Source: an uncultured Spirochaetales bacterium
GTDB lineage: Bacteria > UBP6 > UBA1177
DNA length: 64,000 bases
NCBI GenBank assembly: GCA_902774115.1
Contig: CACYHH010000001.1
Span: forward strand, 434,001-498,000
Reading direction: 5' to 3'
The translations under genes were made by a program, and so were the position numbers. Each line of letters opens with the position of its first letter. Position 1 is the first letter of the stretch. Shown in pieces: positions 10,096 to 19,110 of the stretch. The notes under the pieces were generated by a model that did not search any database, was not told where the DNA came from, and saw nothing but the letters and a program-made list of their open reading frames with translations.

Positions 10096-10868
10096 TCTCT
10101 CTCGAAAATACAACCAAAATTTTCGGAAGGACAAGAGTGATCGACGATGTTTCCGTAAAATTTCCGTCAGGCATTATTTCTGCGGTTGTAGGCGATCACG
10201 GGGCAGGGAAGACGGTGCTGCTCAGAATTCTTGCCGGAGAGCTGAAGCCAGATTCCGGAAAAGTGATTGCGAAATCGGGATGTTCAAAAGGATTTTCATG
10301 GGAAAACGGCGGTTCGGTTCCGAAGTTGAAAACAGCTGATCTCTGCACTGTATGGATGCTGCTTTACAGAAATTTCGATATAAAATGCTTCCGTTCCATG
10401 CTGTCTGAAGGCGGGATCGCCGAAAACAGCAGATTTTTGCATCTTTCAGACGCTCAGAAAAGCTGGTTCTCCGGTTCTCTTCTTATTGCCAGCAATGCCG
10501 ACATTATGATTTTCGACGATCCTTTTAAGTATCTTGAATCTGAAATGAAAGTCAGATTTTTGGAGATTCTGGCTGAAACGGCTAAAAAAGATAAAACGAT
10601 AGTCGTCAGTTCGGATGAAATAGCGGATTTCGAAAATTCAGCCGGTTTTGTCGCCGCACTGAACAACGGAAACCTCGTACTTTCCGGAGAAACGGAAACG
10701 CTGCTTGCTTCCCACAGGCTTATGCCGGGAGCTTCAACGATCTCTCCCGATTTTAAAGTCATCGGTCCGGTTCTTAATGAAAGGCTTGTCGAAACAACGG
10801 ATGAAGTCGGAAGAAGCGCGACTTTGAAAGAAATTGTTTTAGGATATGTAAACGGGAGCAGTTCTTAG
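10089..10868 (+). CDS. ABC transporter ATPase with degenerate catalytic motifs
   Basis: A 259-residue nucleotide-binding subunit. Walker A is intact (GDHGAGKT, residues 35-42). The signature LSGGQ is replaced by LSDAQ (119-123). Walker B reads IMIFDDP, with Asp in place of the catalytic Glu, and the switch His is replaced by Ser (VVSSDE, about 172-177). Such a protein should bind ATP but may hydrolyse it poorly. GGGGAG stands before the ATG inside the end of the permease gene, which indicates translational coupling. The 3' end overlaps the stop codon of the convergent FKBP gene by three bases. Confidence 0.8.
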   Translation: MVISLENTTKIFGRTRVIDDVSVKFPSGIISAVVGDHGAGKTVLLRILAGELKPDSGKVIAKSGCSKGFSWENGGSVPKLKTADLCTVWMLLYRNFDIKCFRSMLSEGGIAENSRFLHLSDAQKSWFSGSLLIASNADIMIFDDPFKYLESEMKVRFLEILAETAKKDKTIVVSSDEIADFENSAGFVAALNNGNLVLSGETETLLASHRLMPGASTISPDFKVIGPVLNERLVETTDEVGRSATLKEIVLGYVNGSSS

Positions 10869-11626
10869 ATTTCCTTATCCGGTTCTTCCTGTTTCGGAGT
10901 TTCCTGTTTCGGAGCTTTTTCAAAAGAGAGAAGTTCTACTTCGAAAATAAGTGTTGAATTCGGACCGATTGCTTCGCCTGCACCGCCTTCGCCGTAAGCG
11001 AGTTCCGACGGGATGAAGAATTTGTATTTAGCACCTTTCTTCATAAGCTGAACGCCTTCAGTCCAGCCTTTGATGACTCTGTTGAGCGGGAATTTCGCCG
11101 GTTCGTTTCTTTTGTATGAGCTGTCAAATTCGGTGCCGTCAAGAAGTGTTCCGCGATAGTGGACTTCAACGATGTCTTCCGCTGCCGGATTTTCGCCTTC
11201 GCCTTCTTTCTCAACGATGTACTGCAAGCCGGATTCAGTCGTTTTTACCCCTTCTTTGGTTTTGTTTTCAGCAAGGAATTTGTTTCCCGCTTCTTTGTTT
11301 TCAGTAGCTTTTTTAGCTCTTTCTTCCATCATTTTCGTAATCATTTCAGTCTGGAATTCCTGAAGAGCGTTGCCGATTTCCTCTTCCGTCATCTGTGATT
11401 CAGTGCCTGTGAAAGCGGTTCTGAAACCTGCGATAAATGCGTTGACGTCGAAATCAAATTTCTGTTTCTTCAAATTTCTGCCGACATCGCTTCCGAGAGC
11501 GTAACCGTATTTAACATTCTTGTCGGAATCGATTTTTTCTTTTGTGATTTTTGCTTCAGCGCAGTTGCCGCATGCACAGAAAAACATTGAAACGGCCATA
11601 ACGGCGCAACAGATAACTTTTTTCAT
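10865..11626 (-). CDS. FKBP-type peptidyl-prolyl isomerase, exported (FkpA/Mip-like)
   Basis: Catalyses cis-trans isomerisation of prolyl bonds in exported proteins. MKK starts a signal peptide with a Cys-rich end (FFCACGNC), possibly a non-canonical lipobox. A helical Mip-type dimerisation segment (about residues 25-130) precedes a full FKBP domain (VEVHYRGTLLDGTEFDSSY, VIKGWTEG, SELAYGEGGAGEAIGPNSTLIFEVELLS). The tail is Pro/Glu/Lys-rich. I chose the ATG at 11626 rather than a codon seven earlier because AGGAGG lies five bases before it. The stop overlaps the stop of the convergent ABC ATPase, leaving no room for a terminator. Confidence 0.92.
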   Translation of the reverse strand: MKKVICCAVMAVSMFFCACGNCAEAKITKEKIDSDKNVKYGYALGSDVGRNLKKQKFDFDVNAFIAGFRTAFTGTESQMTEEEIGNALQEFQTEMITKMMEERAKKATENKEAGNKFLAENKTKEGVKTTESGLQYIVEKEGEGENPAAEDIVEVHYRGTLLDGTEFDSSYKRNEPAKFPLNRVIKGWTEGVQLMKKGAKYKFFIPSELAYGEGGAGEAIGPNSTLIFEVELLSFEKAPKQETPKQEEPDKEI

Positions 11627-11668
11627 TTTTCCTCCTGTAAAAAACAAATTAAAAAAACAAAGCCGAAG

Positions 11669-11696
11669 ATATTATCAAAATTTGTTGTAAAAGCAA
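11669..11696 (-). promoter_or_regulatory. Candidate sigma-70 promoter of the FKBP gene
   Basis: On the minus strand TTGCTT (11691-11696) and TAATAT (11669-11674) are separated by 16 bases. They lie about 40 bases before the start codon, back to back with a plus-strand promoter at 11707. Confidence 0.5.
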
Positions 11697-11706
11697 TATG
11701 GCGAGG

Positions 11707-11734
11707 TTGACATTCTTTCTGCCGCAATTAAAAT
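11707..11734 (+). promoter_or_regulatory. Candidate sigma-70 promoter of the uridine kinase gene
   Basis: A perfect TTGACA (11707-11712), a 16-base spacer and TAAAAT (11729-11734) lie 38 bases before the start codon. It diverges from the FKBP promoter. Confidence 0.6.
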
Positions 11735-11772
11735 TTTCAGCTTTTTGTTTATGTCCGTTATAGGAGAGAATC

Positions 11773-13443
11773 ATGACTAACGATTTGTTTTCATTGAAAA
11801 TTGTTGTTCCTGAAGGTGTTCGTGAGGTTACAGCTGCGGCCGTGACTAAATTTAGCGATCTTGCTCCGGAATATCAGAAAAATTATCCGTGCCGCATAAT
11901 CGGCGCAATTTTCAACAACGAATTCTGCGACCTCGGCAAAGAGATCCCCGGAGACGGGACTCTCGAATTTTTCACGATGCAGAACAAAGACGGCTATCTG
12001 TTTTATTTGAGAAGTATACTTTTCGTGATGATAAAGGCGGCGAAGGAGGTCTTTCCGCATGCGATCCTCCACATAGAATACAGCATCGGCAACGGCTACT
12101 ACTGCTGGTTCGAAGGGCTTGAGTGGCTCGAAGCGGGCGATGTCGAGCGTATTTCGTCAAGAATGAGAGAAATAATCGAAGCCGATATCCCTTTTGTGCG
12201 CCAGAACGTCACGACAGAACAAGCAATTGAAGAGTTCAGGAAACAGGATCTTCTTGACAAAGTTTCACTTTTCAAAATCAGGACGCAGCCGCGTACGAAT
12301 ATCTACTGGCTCGGTTCTACTGTCGGATATTTTTCGGGGTACCTGCTTCCTTCGACTTCATACTGCGACAAATTCCATCTTATGCACTACAAAAACGGAA
12401 TAGTTCTCCTTATTCCTTCGCAGAATGACCCGGACACGGTTCCGGCGTTTCAGGACAGCCCGAAATATTTCGACATTATCCAGGAGCACAACGAATGGCT
12501 CGATGTTCTTGAGCTTGACACCTGCGCGAAACTCAATGACTGGATAAGGCGCGGTTTCAGTAACAAAATTATCCTTCTCTGCGAGGCTCTGCACGAGAAA
12601 AAACTGGCGAAAATCGCCGATGAGATCTATCGCCGCCGCAAAATGGTAAGGATAGTTTCCATCGCCGGTCCGAGTTCTAGCGGAAAGACAACGACTGCGA
12701 ACAGGCTCTGTGTCCAGCTCCGCGTCAACGGAATAAGACCTTTCCTGATTTCGCTTGACGACTACTTCATCGACCGCGATAAAACGCCGCTTGACGAAAA
12801 AGGCGAGCACGATTTCGAGTCGCTTGCGGCTATAAATATCGAGCTTTTCAACAAAAATCTTAACGATCTTATGTCCGGAAAGGCGGTGACTCTTCCGAGA
12901 TACGATTTCAAAACCGGAAAAAGCTGCTCTGACGGCAAAACGATAATTCTGCCGGAGAACGGAGTGCTCGTAATCGAGGGAATCCACGGTCTAAACCCAA
13001 ATCTTTACGCCGACGTTCCGAAATACAATGTCTACAAGATTTATGTCAGCGCGCTTACGGCTCTGAATATCGATAATCACAACAGAATCCCGACAACAGA
13101 CGGAAGACTTATCCGCAGAATGGTGCGTGATTTCCAGTACCGCGGACATTCGCCGATAGACACTTTGAAACGCTGGGCTTCGGTCAGAAACGGCGAGGAC
13201 AGGAACATATTCCCGTATCAGGAAAACGCCGATGCTATGTTCAATTCGACATTTGTCTGCGAGTTCAGCATTCTTAAAAAATACGCAGAACCTCTTCTGA
13301 AACAGGTTCCTGCTGATATTCCCGAATACCGCGAAGCGAAAAGGCTTCTCAAATTCCTCTCTTTCTTTGAGGAGATCGACGATTCGACACTTCCGCCGAA
13401 CTCGATTCTTCGCGAGTTTGTGGGAGACAGCATTTTCAGGTAA
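11773..13443 (+). CDS. Nucleoside (uridine) kinase fused to TGS and threonyl-tRNA-synthetase-like SAD domains
   Basis: A 556-residue fusion. The N-terminus resembles a TGS domain, and the next part resembles the second additional domain of ThrRS (H..YSIGNGYYCW near residues 97-117). The C-terminal half is a uridine-kinase/phosphoribulokinase-type P-loop domain with GPSSSGKTTTA (about 297-307), SLDDYF (about 333-338) and a later IEGIHGLN. This architecture is known from several bacterial phyla and probably phosphorylates a nucleoside for pyrimidine salvage. AGGAGAG precedes ATG. The gene is single, with a convergent TPR gene downstream. The exact substrate cannot be told from sequence. Confidence 0.88.
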   Translation: MTNDLFSLKIVVPEGVREVTAAAVTKFSDLAPEYQKNYPCRIIGAIFNNEFCDLGKEIPGDGTLEFFTMQNKDGYLFYLRSILFVMIKAAKEVFPHAILHIEYSIGNGYYCWFEGLEWLEAGDVERISSRMREIIEADIPFVRQNVTTEQAIEEFRKQDLLDKVSLFKIRTQPRTNIYWLGSTVGYFSGYLLPSTSYCDKFHLMHYKNGIVLLIPSQNDPDTVPAFQDSPKYFDIIQEHNEWLDVLELDTCAKLNDWIRRGFSNKIILLCEALHEKKLAKIADEIYRRRKMVRIVSIAGPSSSGKTTTANRLCVQLRVNGIRPFLISLDDYFIDRDKTPLDEKGEHDFESLAAINIELFNKNLNDLMSGKAVTLPRYDFKTGKSCSDGKTIILPENGVLVIEGIHGLNPNLYADVPKYNVYKIYVSALTALNIDNHNRIPTTDGRLIRRMVRDFQYRGHSPIDTLKRWASVRNGEDRNIFPYQENADAMFNSTFVCEFSILKKYAEPLLKQVPADIPEYREAKRLLKFLSFFEEIDDSTLPPNSILREFVGDSIFR

Positions 13444-13465
13444 ATCGGGTGACTGAAAAAATAAT

Positions 13466-14398
13466 TTATTCGTAACCGGCTTCTTTCAGTTTCTGTTTTT
13501 CCATCTTCTTCTCGATATTTTTGACTCTGTCGCGGATTGTCGGGAAGAATCTGTTGTGACGGTTTTCACGCATAGACTGTTCGTAGAAGTTTTTCGCTCT
13601 CTCAAGCTGATTCATCTTTTCGTAGCAGACGCCGAGCAGAAGTTCTGACCGGTCTTTCGGAAGATCTTTTTTCGTGTTGATGAAAAGAAAACGTTCGAAA
13701 GCGATCGCCGCCTTGTTGTAGTCTTTCATTCGATAATAGGAGAGGGCGGTGAGGTAAAAGAGGTTGGCTATGTGATCGCCTGTTGAAGAAATATCAAGGC
13801 TGTCTTTAAACCTGTCGATCGCAGCTTCGTAGCTTTTGCGTTTGAACAGCGTTTCGCCTTCCTCGTACTTTTTCAGAGCGGCTTTCTGCTTGATCATGCT
13901 CGTTTCGTTGTCGATGATCGTTCTCTCAAGTCGGGAAAGTGCCGAAAGGTTGAACTCTCCGTAAAGTTTGAAAGCGTTGTCAGGGTCGCCTTCCTTCAGC
14001 GCGAGATAGAGGTTGTAAGCCTTGATATCGTTGTTTTCCATTGAAAAAATCTTGTCTTTGAGTTCGGCGACCTCTTTTTCGAGGTATTTGTTGTGTTCTT
14101 CACGGATTCTGCTCTGGTTTGCGTAGTTTGCAGCCTGCGACCTGAAATAGAAAAAGAACGAAAGAATGATGACGATGCCCAGAATCACGAAAGTGACAAA
14201 ATAACGCGTCGCCTGATTCTGTTCTTTTGTGTTGACCTTTCGGTTTATCTCTTTTATCGCTGCATCAAGACTGCCCTGATTGTTCATTATATGCGTCATC
14301 AGACGGCGCATTTCCTTGATATCGTCAATGCCGTGCGGACGCTCGTTTTTCGGCTGTTCCTGAATTTTGTTTTCTTTATTTTCCTTGTTTTCGACCAT
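13466..14398 (-). CDS. Single-pass membrane protein with periplasmic coiled coil and TPR repeats
   Basis: 310 residues. A charged N-terminal tail (about 65 residues) precedes one membrane helix (YFVTFVILGIVIILSFFFYF, about 66-85). A coiled coil (EEHNKYLEKEVAELKDKI) and then TPR-like helix pairs (about 165-300: AAIDRFKDSLD, AAIAFERFLFIN, RAKNFYEQSM) follow. A scaffold in the envelope is a reasonable inference, but no specific partner is visible. GAGG lies nine bases before ATG. It is divergent from the LD-carboxypeptidase gene. Confidence 0.75.
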   Translation of the reverse strand: MVENKENKENKIQEQPKNERPHGIDDIKEMRRLMTHIMNNQGSLDAAIKEINRKVNTKEQNQATRYFVTFVILGIVIILSFFFYFRSQAANYANQSRIREEHNKYLEKEVAELKDKIFSMENNDIKAYNLYLALKEGDPDNAFKLYGEFNLSALSRLERTIIDNETSMIKQKAALKKYEEGETLFKRKSYEAAIDRFKDSLDISSTGDHIANLFYLTALSYYRMKDYNKAAIAFERFLFINTKKDLPKDRSELLLGVCYEKMNQLERAKNFYEQSMRENRHNRFFPTIRDRVKNIEKKMEKQKLKEAGYE

Positions 14399-14415
14399 TT
14401 AAGCCTCGCAAAAAA

Positions 14416-14440
14416 CGCGGAAGTCTAATTTATTTCCGCG
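14416..14440. other. Hairpin in divergent intergenic region
   Basis: CGCGGAA (14416-14422) and TTCCGCG (14434-14440) form a seven-pair stem around an 11-base loop, between the divergent TPR and LdcA-like genes. It could be an operator or a 5'-UTR structure. No T-run follows on either strand, so it is not a terminator. Confidence 0.4.
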
Positions 14441-14518
14441 GAATTACAAAAAAAATAGGAAAAATATGGAATTTTGCTATTCTCCCTGCCGTATTTTTTT
14501 GGACTTTGGGAGATTGAG

Positions 14519-15436
14519 ATGAGTAATTCCTATTTTGATTTGAAACCGATAAGTTTCAGGGGCGAAGTCGCGGTCGTAGCTCCTTCGTCACCTTTTGACA
14601 AAACTGTTTTCAATGCCGGTATAACCGAACTGAAGCTGAATAAAATCAAGCCTGTGATAGATAAAAACGCTTTCGCGAAGGCAAGTTTTCTTGCGGGAAG
14701 CGACGAAGTCAGGGCCGAATCGCTCGTAAACGCGTTCACGACCGAAACGATCGAGGCGGTATGGACTGCTCGCGGCGGTTACGGAGCTTTGAGACTGCTC
14801 GAAAAACTGCAGGAAAATATCGATAAAATCAAGGCGAATCCGAAACTTTTCATAGGTTTCAGCGATGTCACAGCGCTTCATGCGTGGCTTGTCGACAAGT
14901 GCGGTTTCGTCACGGTCCACGGGCCTAACATCACGACTTTGAACTCGATAGACCGTTTCTCGAAGGCGCAGATCTTCGATCTCCTGCAAGGGAAAGAGAA
15001 GGCTTTCACGATCTTTAATAAAAATATGAGGGCGCTTAATCCCGGCAAAGCGAAAGGCGTTGTCAAAGGCGGAAATCTCACGACTCTTGTCTCGATGATC
15101 GGAACTCCGTTTGAGCCCGATTTCAAGGATTCGATACTTTTCATCGAAGAGGTGAACGAAGTCCCTTACCGCGTCGACAGACTGCTGACACAAATGCGTC
15201 TTGCGGGAAAATTCAAAGGGATCAAAGGACTTATATTCGGCGATTTCACATACCGCGAATTCAGACCGCCGGCTGACAAGAGCGTAAATCCGTTCGCTAT
15301 GCTTGAAACGATAGGCCTTGACAAGTCAGTTCCTGTCGTTTGCAACTTTCCGGCAGGTCATAACCAGCAGAACATGGCTTTCATGCTCGGCGCAGTCGCG
15401 GAGCTCGATACCGAGGCTAAAACGCTTAAATACTGA
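14519..15436 (+). CDS. LD-carboxypeptidase-like peptidase (S66 family)
   Basis: A cytoplasmic serine peptidase family that trims D-Ala from recycled muropeptide tetrapeptides. The family motifs are visible: TARGGYGALR near residue 82, then FIGFSDVTALH near 105-115 with the nucleophile Ser, HGPN near 130, and a C-terminal GHNQQNMAF with the catalytic His. I chose the ATG at 14519, preceded by GGGAG, over an upstream in-frame TTG. About 305 residues is the normal length. It is followed at 17 bases by a small unknown gene and a Wzi-like barrel, so the three form a cell-envelope cluster. Confidence 0.88.
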   Translation: MSNSYFDLKPISFRGEVAVVAPSSPFDKTVFNAGITELKLNKIKPVIDKNAFAKASFLAGSDEVRAESLVNAFTTETIEAVWTARGGYGALRLLEKLQENIDKIKANPKLFIGFSDVTALHAWLVDKCGFVTVHGPNITTLNSIDRFSKAQIFDLLQGKEKAFTIFNKNMRALNPGKAKGVVKGGNLTTLVSMIGTPFEPDFKDSILFIEEVNEVPYRVDRLLTQMRLAGKFKGIKGLIFGDFTYREFRPPADKSVNPFAMLETIGLDKSVPVVCNFPAGHNQQNMAFMLGAVAELDTEAKTLKY

Positions 15437-15452
15437 TAATTACAGGTTAATC

Positions 15453-15767
15453 ATGGCTGAAAAGCGGACAAAGGAAGAGATGATTTCACTCGCTTATGAC
15501 TTGCAGAACGCCATTACTGCATTCTGCGGACACAGGCCTCTCAGGATCACCACGAACAAGGATTTCAAGCTGCTGAGAGTTGTCTGGATGCAGGGCTACG
15601 AGCGGAAAGAGTGGTACAACGGAGTAGGTATGAAGATCCTTCTTGCCGCGTTTTCCGACAAACACCACATCCAGATACGTGAAATCACATCTGAAGAGAG
15701 TAAGGAATCGGCGGTATGGCTGACAAAAGCCGAAAACGATCCCGAAAGACACGGAACGAACCGATGA
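15453..15767 (+). CDS. Unknown small protein between LdcA-like and Wzi-like genes
   Basis: 104 residues, mixed charge, no signal peptide and no membrane segment. I do not recognise the family. The ATG at 15453 follows a weak AGG (ACAGGTTAATC). The sequence has alternating beta-like stretches (PLRITTNKDFKLLRVVWMQG and HHIQIREITSEE). Its stop codon overlaps the start of the next gene (ATGA), which supports a real coding region and translational coupling. Confidence 0.65.
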   Translation: MAEKRTKEEMISLAYDLQNAITAFCGHRPLRITTNKDFKLLRVVWMQGYERKEWYNGVGMKILLAAFSDKHHIQIREITSEESKESAVWLTKAENDPERHGTNR

Positions 15768-17377
15768 TTTTTATTTTCCTTCTCATTTTCATTTGTTTTT
15801 CGACTGAAATCTTTGCGGAAGACTGCAATTCTTCCTTTATCGCGCTGCCAAAACTCTACCACAAGGAAGGCGAAGACGAAAAATGCCGTTTCAATCCTCT
15901 CTTGCACGTAAGTTTGGACGAAAGGGCTGTCATTGATTATTTCGAGGCGCAGAATTCCGAACCGAAAGACTCGTTTTCGATCCTTCCGCGCGGTTTCTAC
16001 GACACAAAAAAAGATATGAGAACTCTTTATCCGGTTCTGCCTTATCTCAACGGCATTCAGAAAACGGACCGATGGCGCAACCACTGGCAGATAGTGTCGA
16101 AAGTGGGGGCTGCCTACTATTTTTCCAACAAAAAAGGCAACTTTATTCCAAACGCCGGAGGAAGGATTTTCGACAAAGGCTCGACGATGATAACAAGTCA
16201 GAGCGGAAACGCCGTTTTTCTCGATTCGTGGGCTTTTTACTGGGAACTGGAAGAGAAAAACACATTTGATTCTGCGGCTTCAATCAGATCGACAGATGTC
16301 GGTTTCAGGCGTTTCTACGCAAAAATGAAAATGTGGAAACTTTCTATTATGGCCGGAAAGGACACTGTTCACTTGGGGCCGGGCGAATACGAACTTCTGA
16401 TTTCATCTAACGCTGAACCTTTCTATATGGTCAAAGTTCAGAACGAGCAGACGATCCACTTGGGCGGCGACTGGAATTTCATATTTTTTAACGGCTGGTT
16501 GCGCGAAGACCGTGAAATGTCGGGAAATCCGCAGCTCCTGGCGATGCGTCTCACTTACAGACCTCCGAAAATGTTCAGCTTTTTCGAACTCGGAATGACG
16601 CGCAGCATGATGTACGGAGGTAAGGGAAGACCAGATTACGTTTTAACTGATTACCCTTATCTTATAGCCGGAGTTTCTGACAATGTCCCGCGCAGCAAGT
16701 GGGATGCAGACAGCTATGCGGCAATTGATTTTACCTTCAACATTCCGATGTACAAGCTGAATCCTGCGATAAAAGTCTTCAAGTTCTATTTTCAGGAATC
16801 AGCTACTGACATTAAGGCTGTGTGGCAGGTCGAGGACAAACTGGAACTTATGCTGCCGTATCTGTTGTTCGACTTTTTGGAAAGGGGTTATTTGACAGGA
16901 ATTTTTGCTGCTACCGAGCATGACATTATGCGCCTTGAATATTCGAAAACTTCACTTTCTCACTATCGTCACCATCTGTATGTTCCTGAGGGTTTTACCT
17001 ATCACGGACTTTCTCTCGGTCATCCTTTCGGCAGAAACCACCAGGCGATCCGTTTTAACCACAGACACTATTTCACCCCATCTTTTTCGTTTAAATGGGA
17101 GATCGGTTACTATCAGCTTGACGCAGCTGTAAAACAGGATAAAAACATGAAAGTTACTGCGATTTATCCTTTTTTTTCGCTGCGCGACGGGATTGTCAGG
17201 CGCGGATACGGCAGCATCTGGTTTGACTGGATTTTCTACGGTCATTTGATCCGCGGTTACGTGTCGGTTGACGCCGGACCCAAAACTGACGAGAATACAT
17301 CACCGATCCTTTTTTTGGTGTCAGACAGAGCTTCCGTTGATGTTCTGACAGGACTTTCCGTTATATTGAAGTTCTAA
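15764..17377 (+). CDS. Outer-membrane beta-barrel of the Wzi capsule-assembly family
   Basis: 537 residues starting MIFIFLLIFICFS with a signal peptide ending near EIFAED. The body has the alternating aromatic strands of a large beta-barrel, with the family's GKDTVHLGPGEYELL and SSNAEPF region (about 205-225). Wzi proteins hold or organise capsular polysaccharide at the outer surface. The start overlaps the preceding stop as ATGA; a longer frame starting 48 bases upstream is less likely because it would put a charged tail before the signal peptide. The only nearby glycan gene is a glycosyltransferase 40 kb away, so the ligand is unknown. Confidence 0.78.
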   Translation: MIFIFLLIFICFSTEIFAEDCNSSFIALPKLYHKEGEDEKCRFNPLLHVSLDERAVIDYFEAQNSEPKDSFSILPRGFYDTKKDMRTLYPVLPYLNGIQKTDRWRNHWQIVSKVGAAYYFSNKKGNFIPNAGGRIFDKGSTMITSQSGNAVFLDSWAFYWELEEKNTFDSAASIRSTDVGFRRFYAKMKMWKLSIMAGKDTVHLGPGEYELLISSNAEPFYMVKVQNEQTIHLGGDWNFIFFNGWLREDREMSGNPQLLAMRLTYRPPKMFSFFELGMTRSMMYGGKGRPDYVLTDYPYLIAGVSDNVPRSKWDADSYAAIDFTFNIPMYKLNPAIKVFKFYFQESATDIKAVWQVEDKLELMLPYLLFDFLERGYLTGIFAATEHDIMRLEYSKTSLSHYRHHLYVPEGFTYHGLSLGHPFGRNHQAIRFNHRHYFTPSFSFKWEIGYYQLDAAVKQDKNMKVTAIYPFFSLRDGIVRRGYGSIWFDWIFYGHLIRGYVSVDAGPKTDENTSPILFLVSDRASVDVLTGLSVILKF

Positions 17378-17384
17378 GAATTTA

Positions 17385-19046
17385 TTAGTATTTCTGACCT
17401 GCAAGGTTTTCTGCGACGTTGTGGTTTTCCGCACTCATCGTGTTGAGGTTGTTGAGAATATCGATGAACTGTATCGATGCGCTTCCGTCGCAGATTTTCT
17501 CTTTTATGCGGTTGAAATGCTGTATCTTCGCGTCTTTTATGAGTTTTTTGATCCTTATCCTTATAACGAGAGCTTCGTCAGCATAAACCGGATCATCCTC
17601 TCCGTTTTTGAATATTGTTATAGACTTCTTGAAATGCTCGATGTTTTCGTCAAGAATCTGGTTGATGACTGAAATCGCTTCGGTCGAGAAAGTCATGTTG
17701 TTGCGCGTGAGTTTGTCGATAATCTGTGACATGTGTTCGACACAGTCTGCGATCTTTTCAAAGTTATGCGCCAGACCTATCCGGCTTGCGACGATTTTAG
17801 CATCACGCGGCGAAATAGCGCGCACGGAAAGTGCAATGAGAAACTGTGTGAGCTGGTACTGATATTTGTCGATTTTGTCCTCGTTTCTTGCTATCTCATC
17901 GCTGATTTCTGCAACCTGGTTAGTGTCTTTAAGCGACATAAGGCGGAGCATGTCAAGGTTCTTCGTAACGTAGTCCGACATATTGAGAAGCTCTTTTTCA
18001 CATTCCATGATCGCAATCGAAGGTGTGCTGAACATGCTTGTCTGAAGTTTGACGAGATCTTCAGGCATTTCTACGGTTCCTCCGGCCTTGTCCGGGAATA
18101 TCTTCTCGACGAGTTTCGTGAGCTGGCTTACGAACGGAATACAGAGGATAAGTGTCGTAATATTGAAAACAGTGTGTCCCATAGCAATGTGGACTGTCAG
18201 CGCTTCGTCAGGTGTTCCTGGAATCATAAGATCCACAATATCTTTGTAAGGACGGAAAATCACAAGCAGGACTGCAACGCCGATACATCTGAAAATAACC
18301 TGCGACAGAGCTGTTCTCTTTGCATTTACTGTGCCTCCGACAGCTGCAAGAACACCTGTAGAACTTGCACCGATGTTGCTTCCTAAAACGACAGCAAGTG
18401 CACCTTCGAAGTTTATAAGTCCCTGGCTGGCAAGTGCTATCACGATACCGACCATTGCGCTGCTCGATTGTGTAATGCAGGTCGTGACGATACCGACTAA
18501 AACGCCGAGCAGGATCGAAGCATAGGTTGAACCGTCAATGCTCTGGAACATCCTGACGAAAGTTTCGCTCTCTTTAAGCGGTGCAAAGCCGCTTTTCATA
18601 GTTTCCATTCCGAGGAAGAGGATGCCGAAGCCATAGATAAGCTCGCCTATATACTGCCATGACTTGTTTTTAGAGAAAAGGCGCAGCATAACGCCGACAC
18701 CGATGAGCGGCAGAGAGAAAGCCGAAACATTAAGCGTTACGATCCAGCCCGTGACCGTGGTTCCGATACTGGCTCCGAGACCGACTCCGATCGCCTGCTG
18801 GACTGTCATGAGCCCGGCATTGACAAAACCGATGGTCATAACTGTCGTAGCACCGCTCGACTGGATTATCGCCGTGATCAGAAAACCGACAAAAGCCCCG
18901 ACGAAACGGTTCGAAGTGAGGACTTTGAGAATTTTCCTGAGTTTGTCGCCGGCCGCTTTCTGGACACTTTCGCTCATGACTTTCATACCCATGAAGAAAA
19001 GCCCGAGACCGCCGAGCGTGTGGAAAATGATGTAACTCCAGTTCAT
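17385..19046 (-). CDS. Na+/phosphate symporter with C-terminal PhoU-like domain
   Basis: About 553 residues. The membrane part contains two inverted QSSGATT / QSSSAM repeats (IIQSSGATTVMTIG near 60-73, TQSSSAMVGIVIAL near 190-203), diagnostic of the NptA/PNaS family. The C-terminal 200 residues form a PhoU-like helical bundle. The ATG at 19046 has GGAG 9 bases before it; two upstream in-frame ATGs lack a site. The family imports inorganic phosphate with sodium. It is convergent with the Wzi-like gene (7-base gap). Confidence 0.92.
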   Translation of the reverse strand: MNWSYIIFHTLGGLGLFFMGMKVMSESVQKAAGDKLRKILKVLTSNRFVGAFVGFLITAIIQSSGATTVMTIGFVNAGLMTVQQAIGVGLGASIGTTVTGWIVTLNVSAFSLPLIGVGVMLRLFSKNKSWQYIGELIYGFGILFLGMETMKSGFAPLKESETFVRMFQSIDGSTYASILLGVLVGIVTTCITQSSSAMVGIVIALASQGLINFEGALAVVLGSNIGASSTGVLAAVGGTVNAKRTALSQVIFRCIGVAVLLVIFRPYKDIVDLMIPGTPDEALTVHIAMGHTVFNITTLILCIPFVSQLTKLVEKIFPDKAGGTVEMPEDLVKLQTSMFSTPSIAIMECEKELLNMSDYVTKNLDMLRLMSLKDTNQVAEISDEIARNEDKIDKYQYQLTQFLIALSVRAISPRDAKIVASRIGLAHNFEKIADCVEHMSQIIDKLTRNNMTFSTEAISVINQILDENIEHFKKSITIFKNGEDDPVYADEALVIRIRIKKLIKDAKIQHFNRIKEKICDGSASIQFIDILNNLNTMSAENHNVAENLAGQKY

Positions 19047-19081
19047 AAAGAGTTTCTCCATAAATATCAAAAAACGATAGA

Positions 19082-19110
19082 AATTAACTTAATAAAAAGC
19101 ATCAGGTCAA
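19082..19110 (-). promoter_or_regulatory. Candidate promoter of the Na/Pi symporter gene
   Basis: On the minus strand TTGACC (19105-19110), 17 bases, then TTAATT (19082-19087), about 35 bases before the chosen start. The -35 box is good and the -10 box is poor. Confidence 0.4.
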
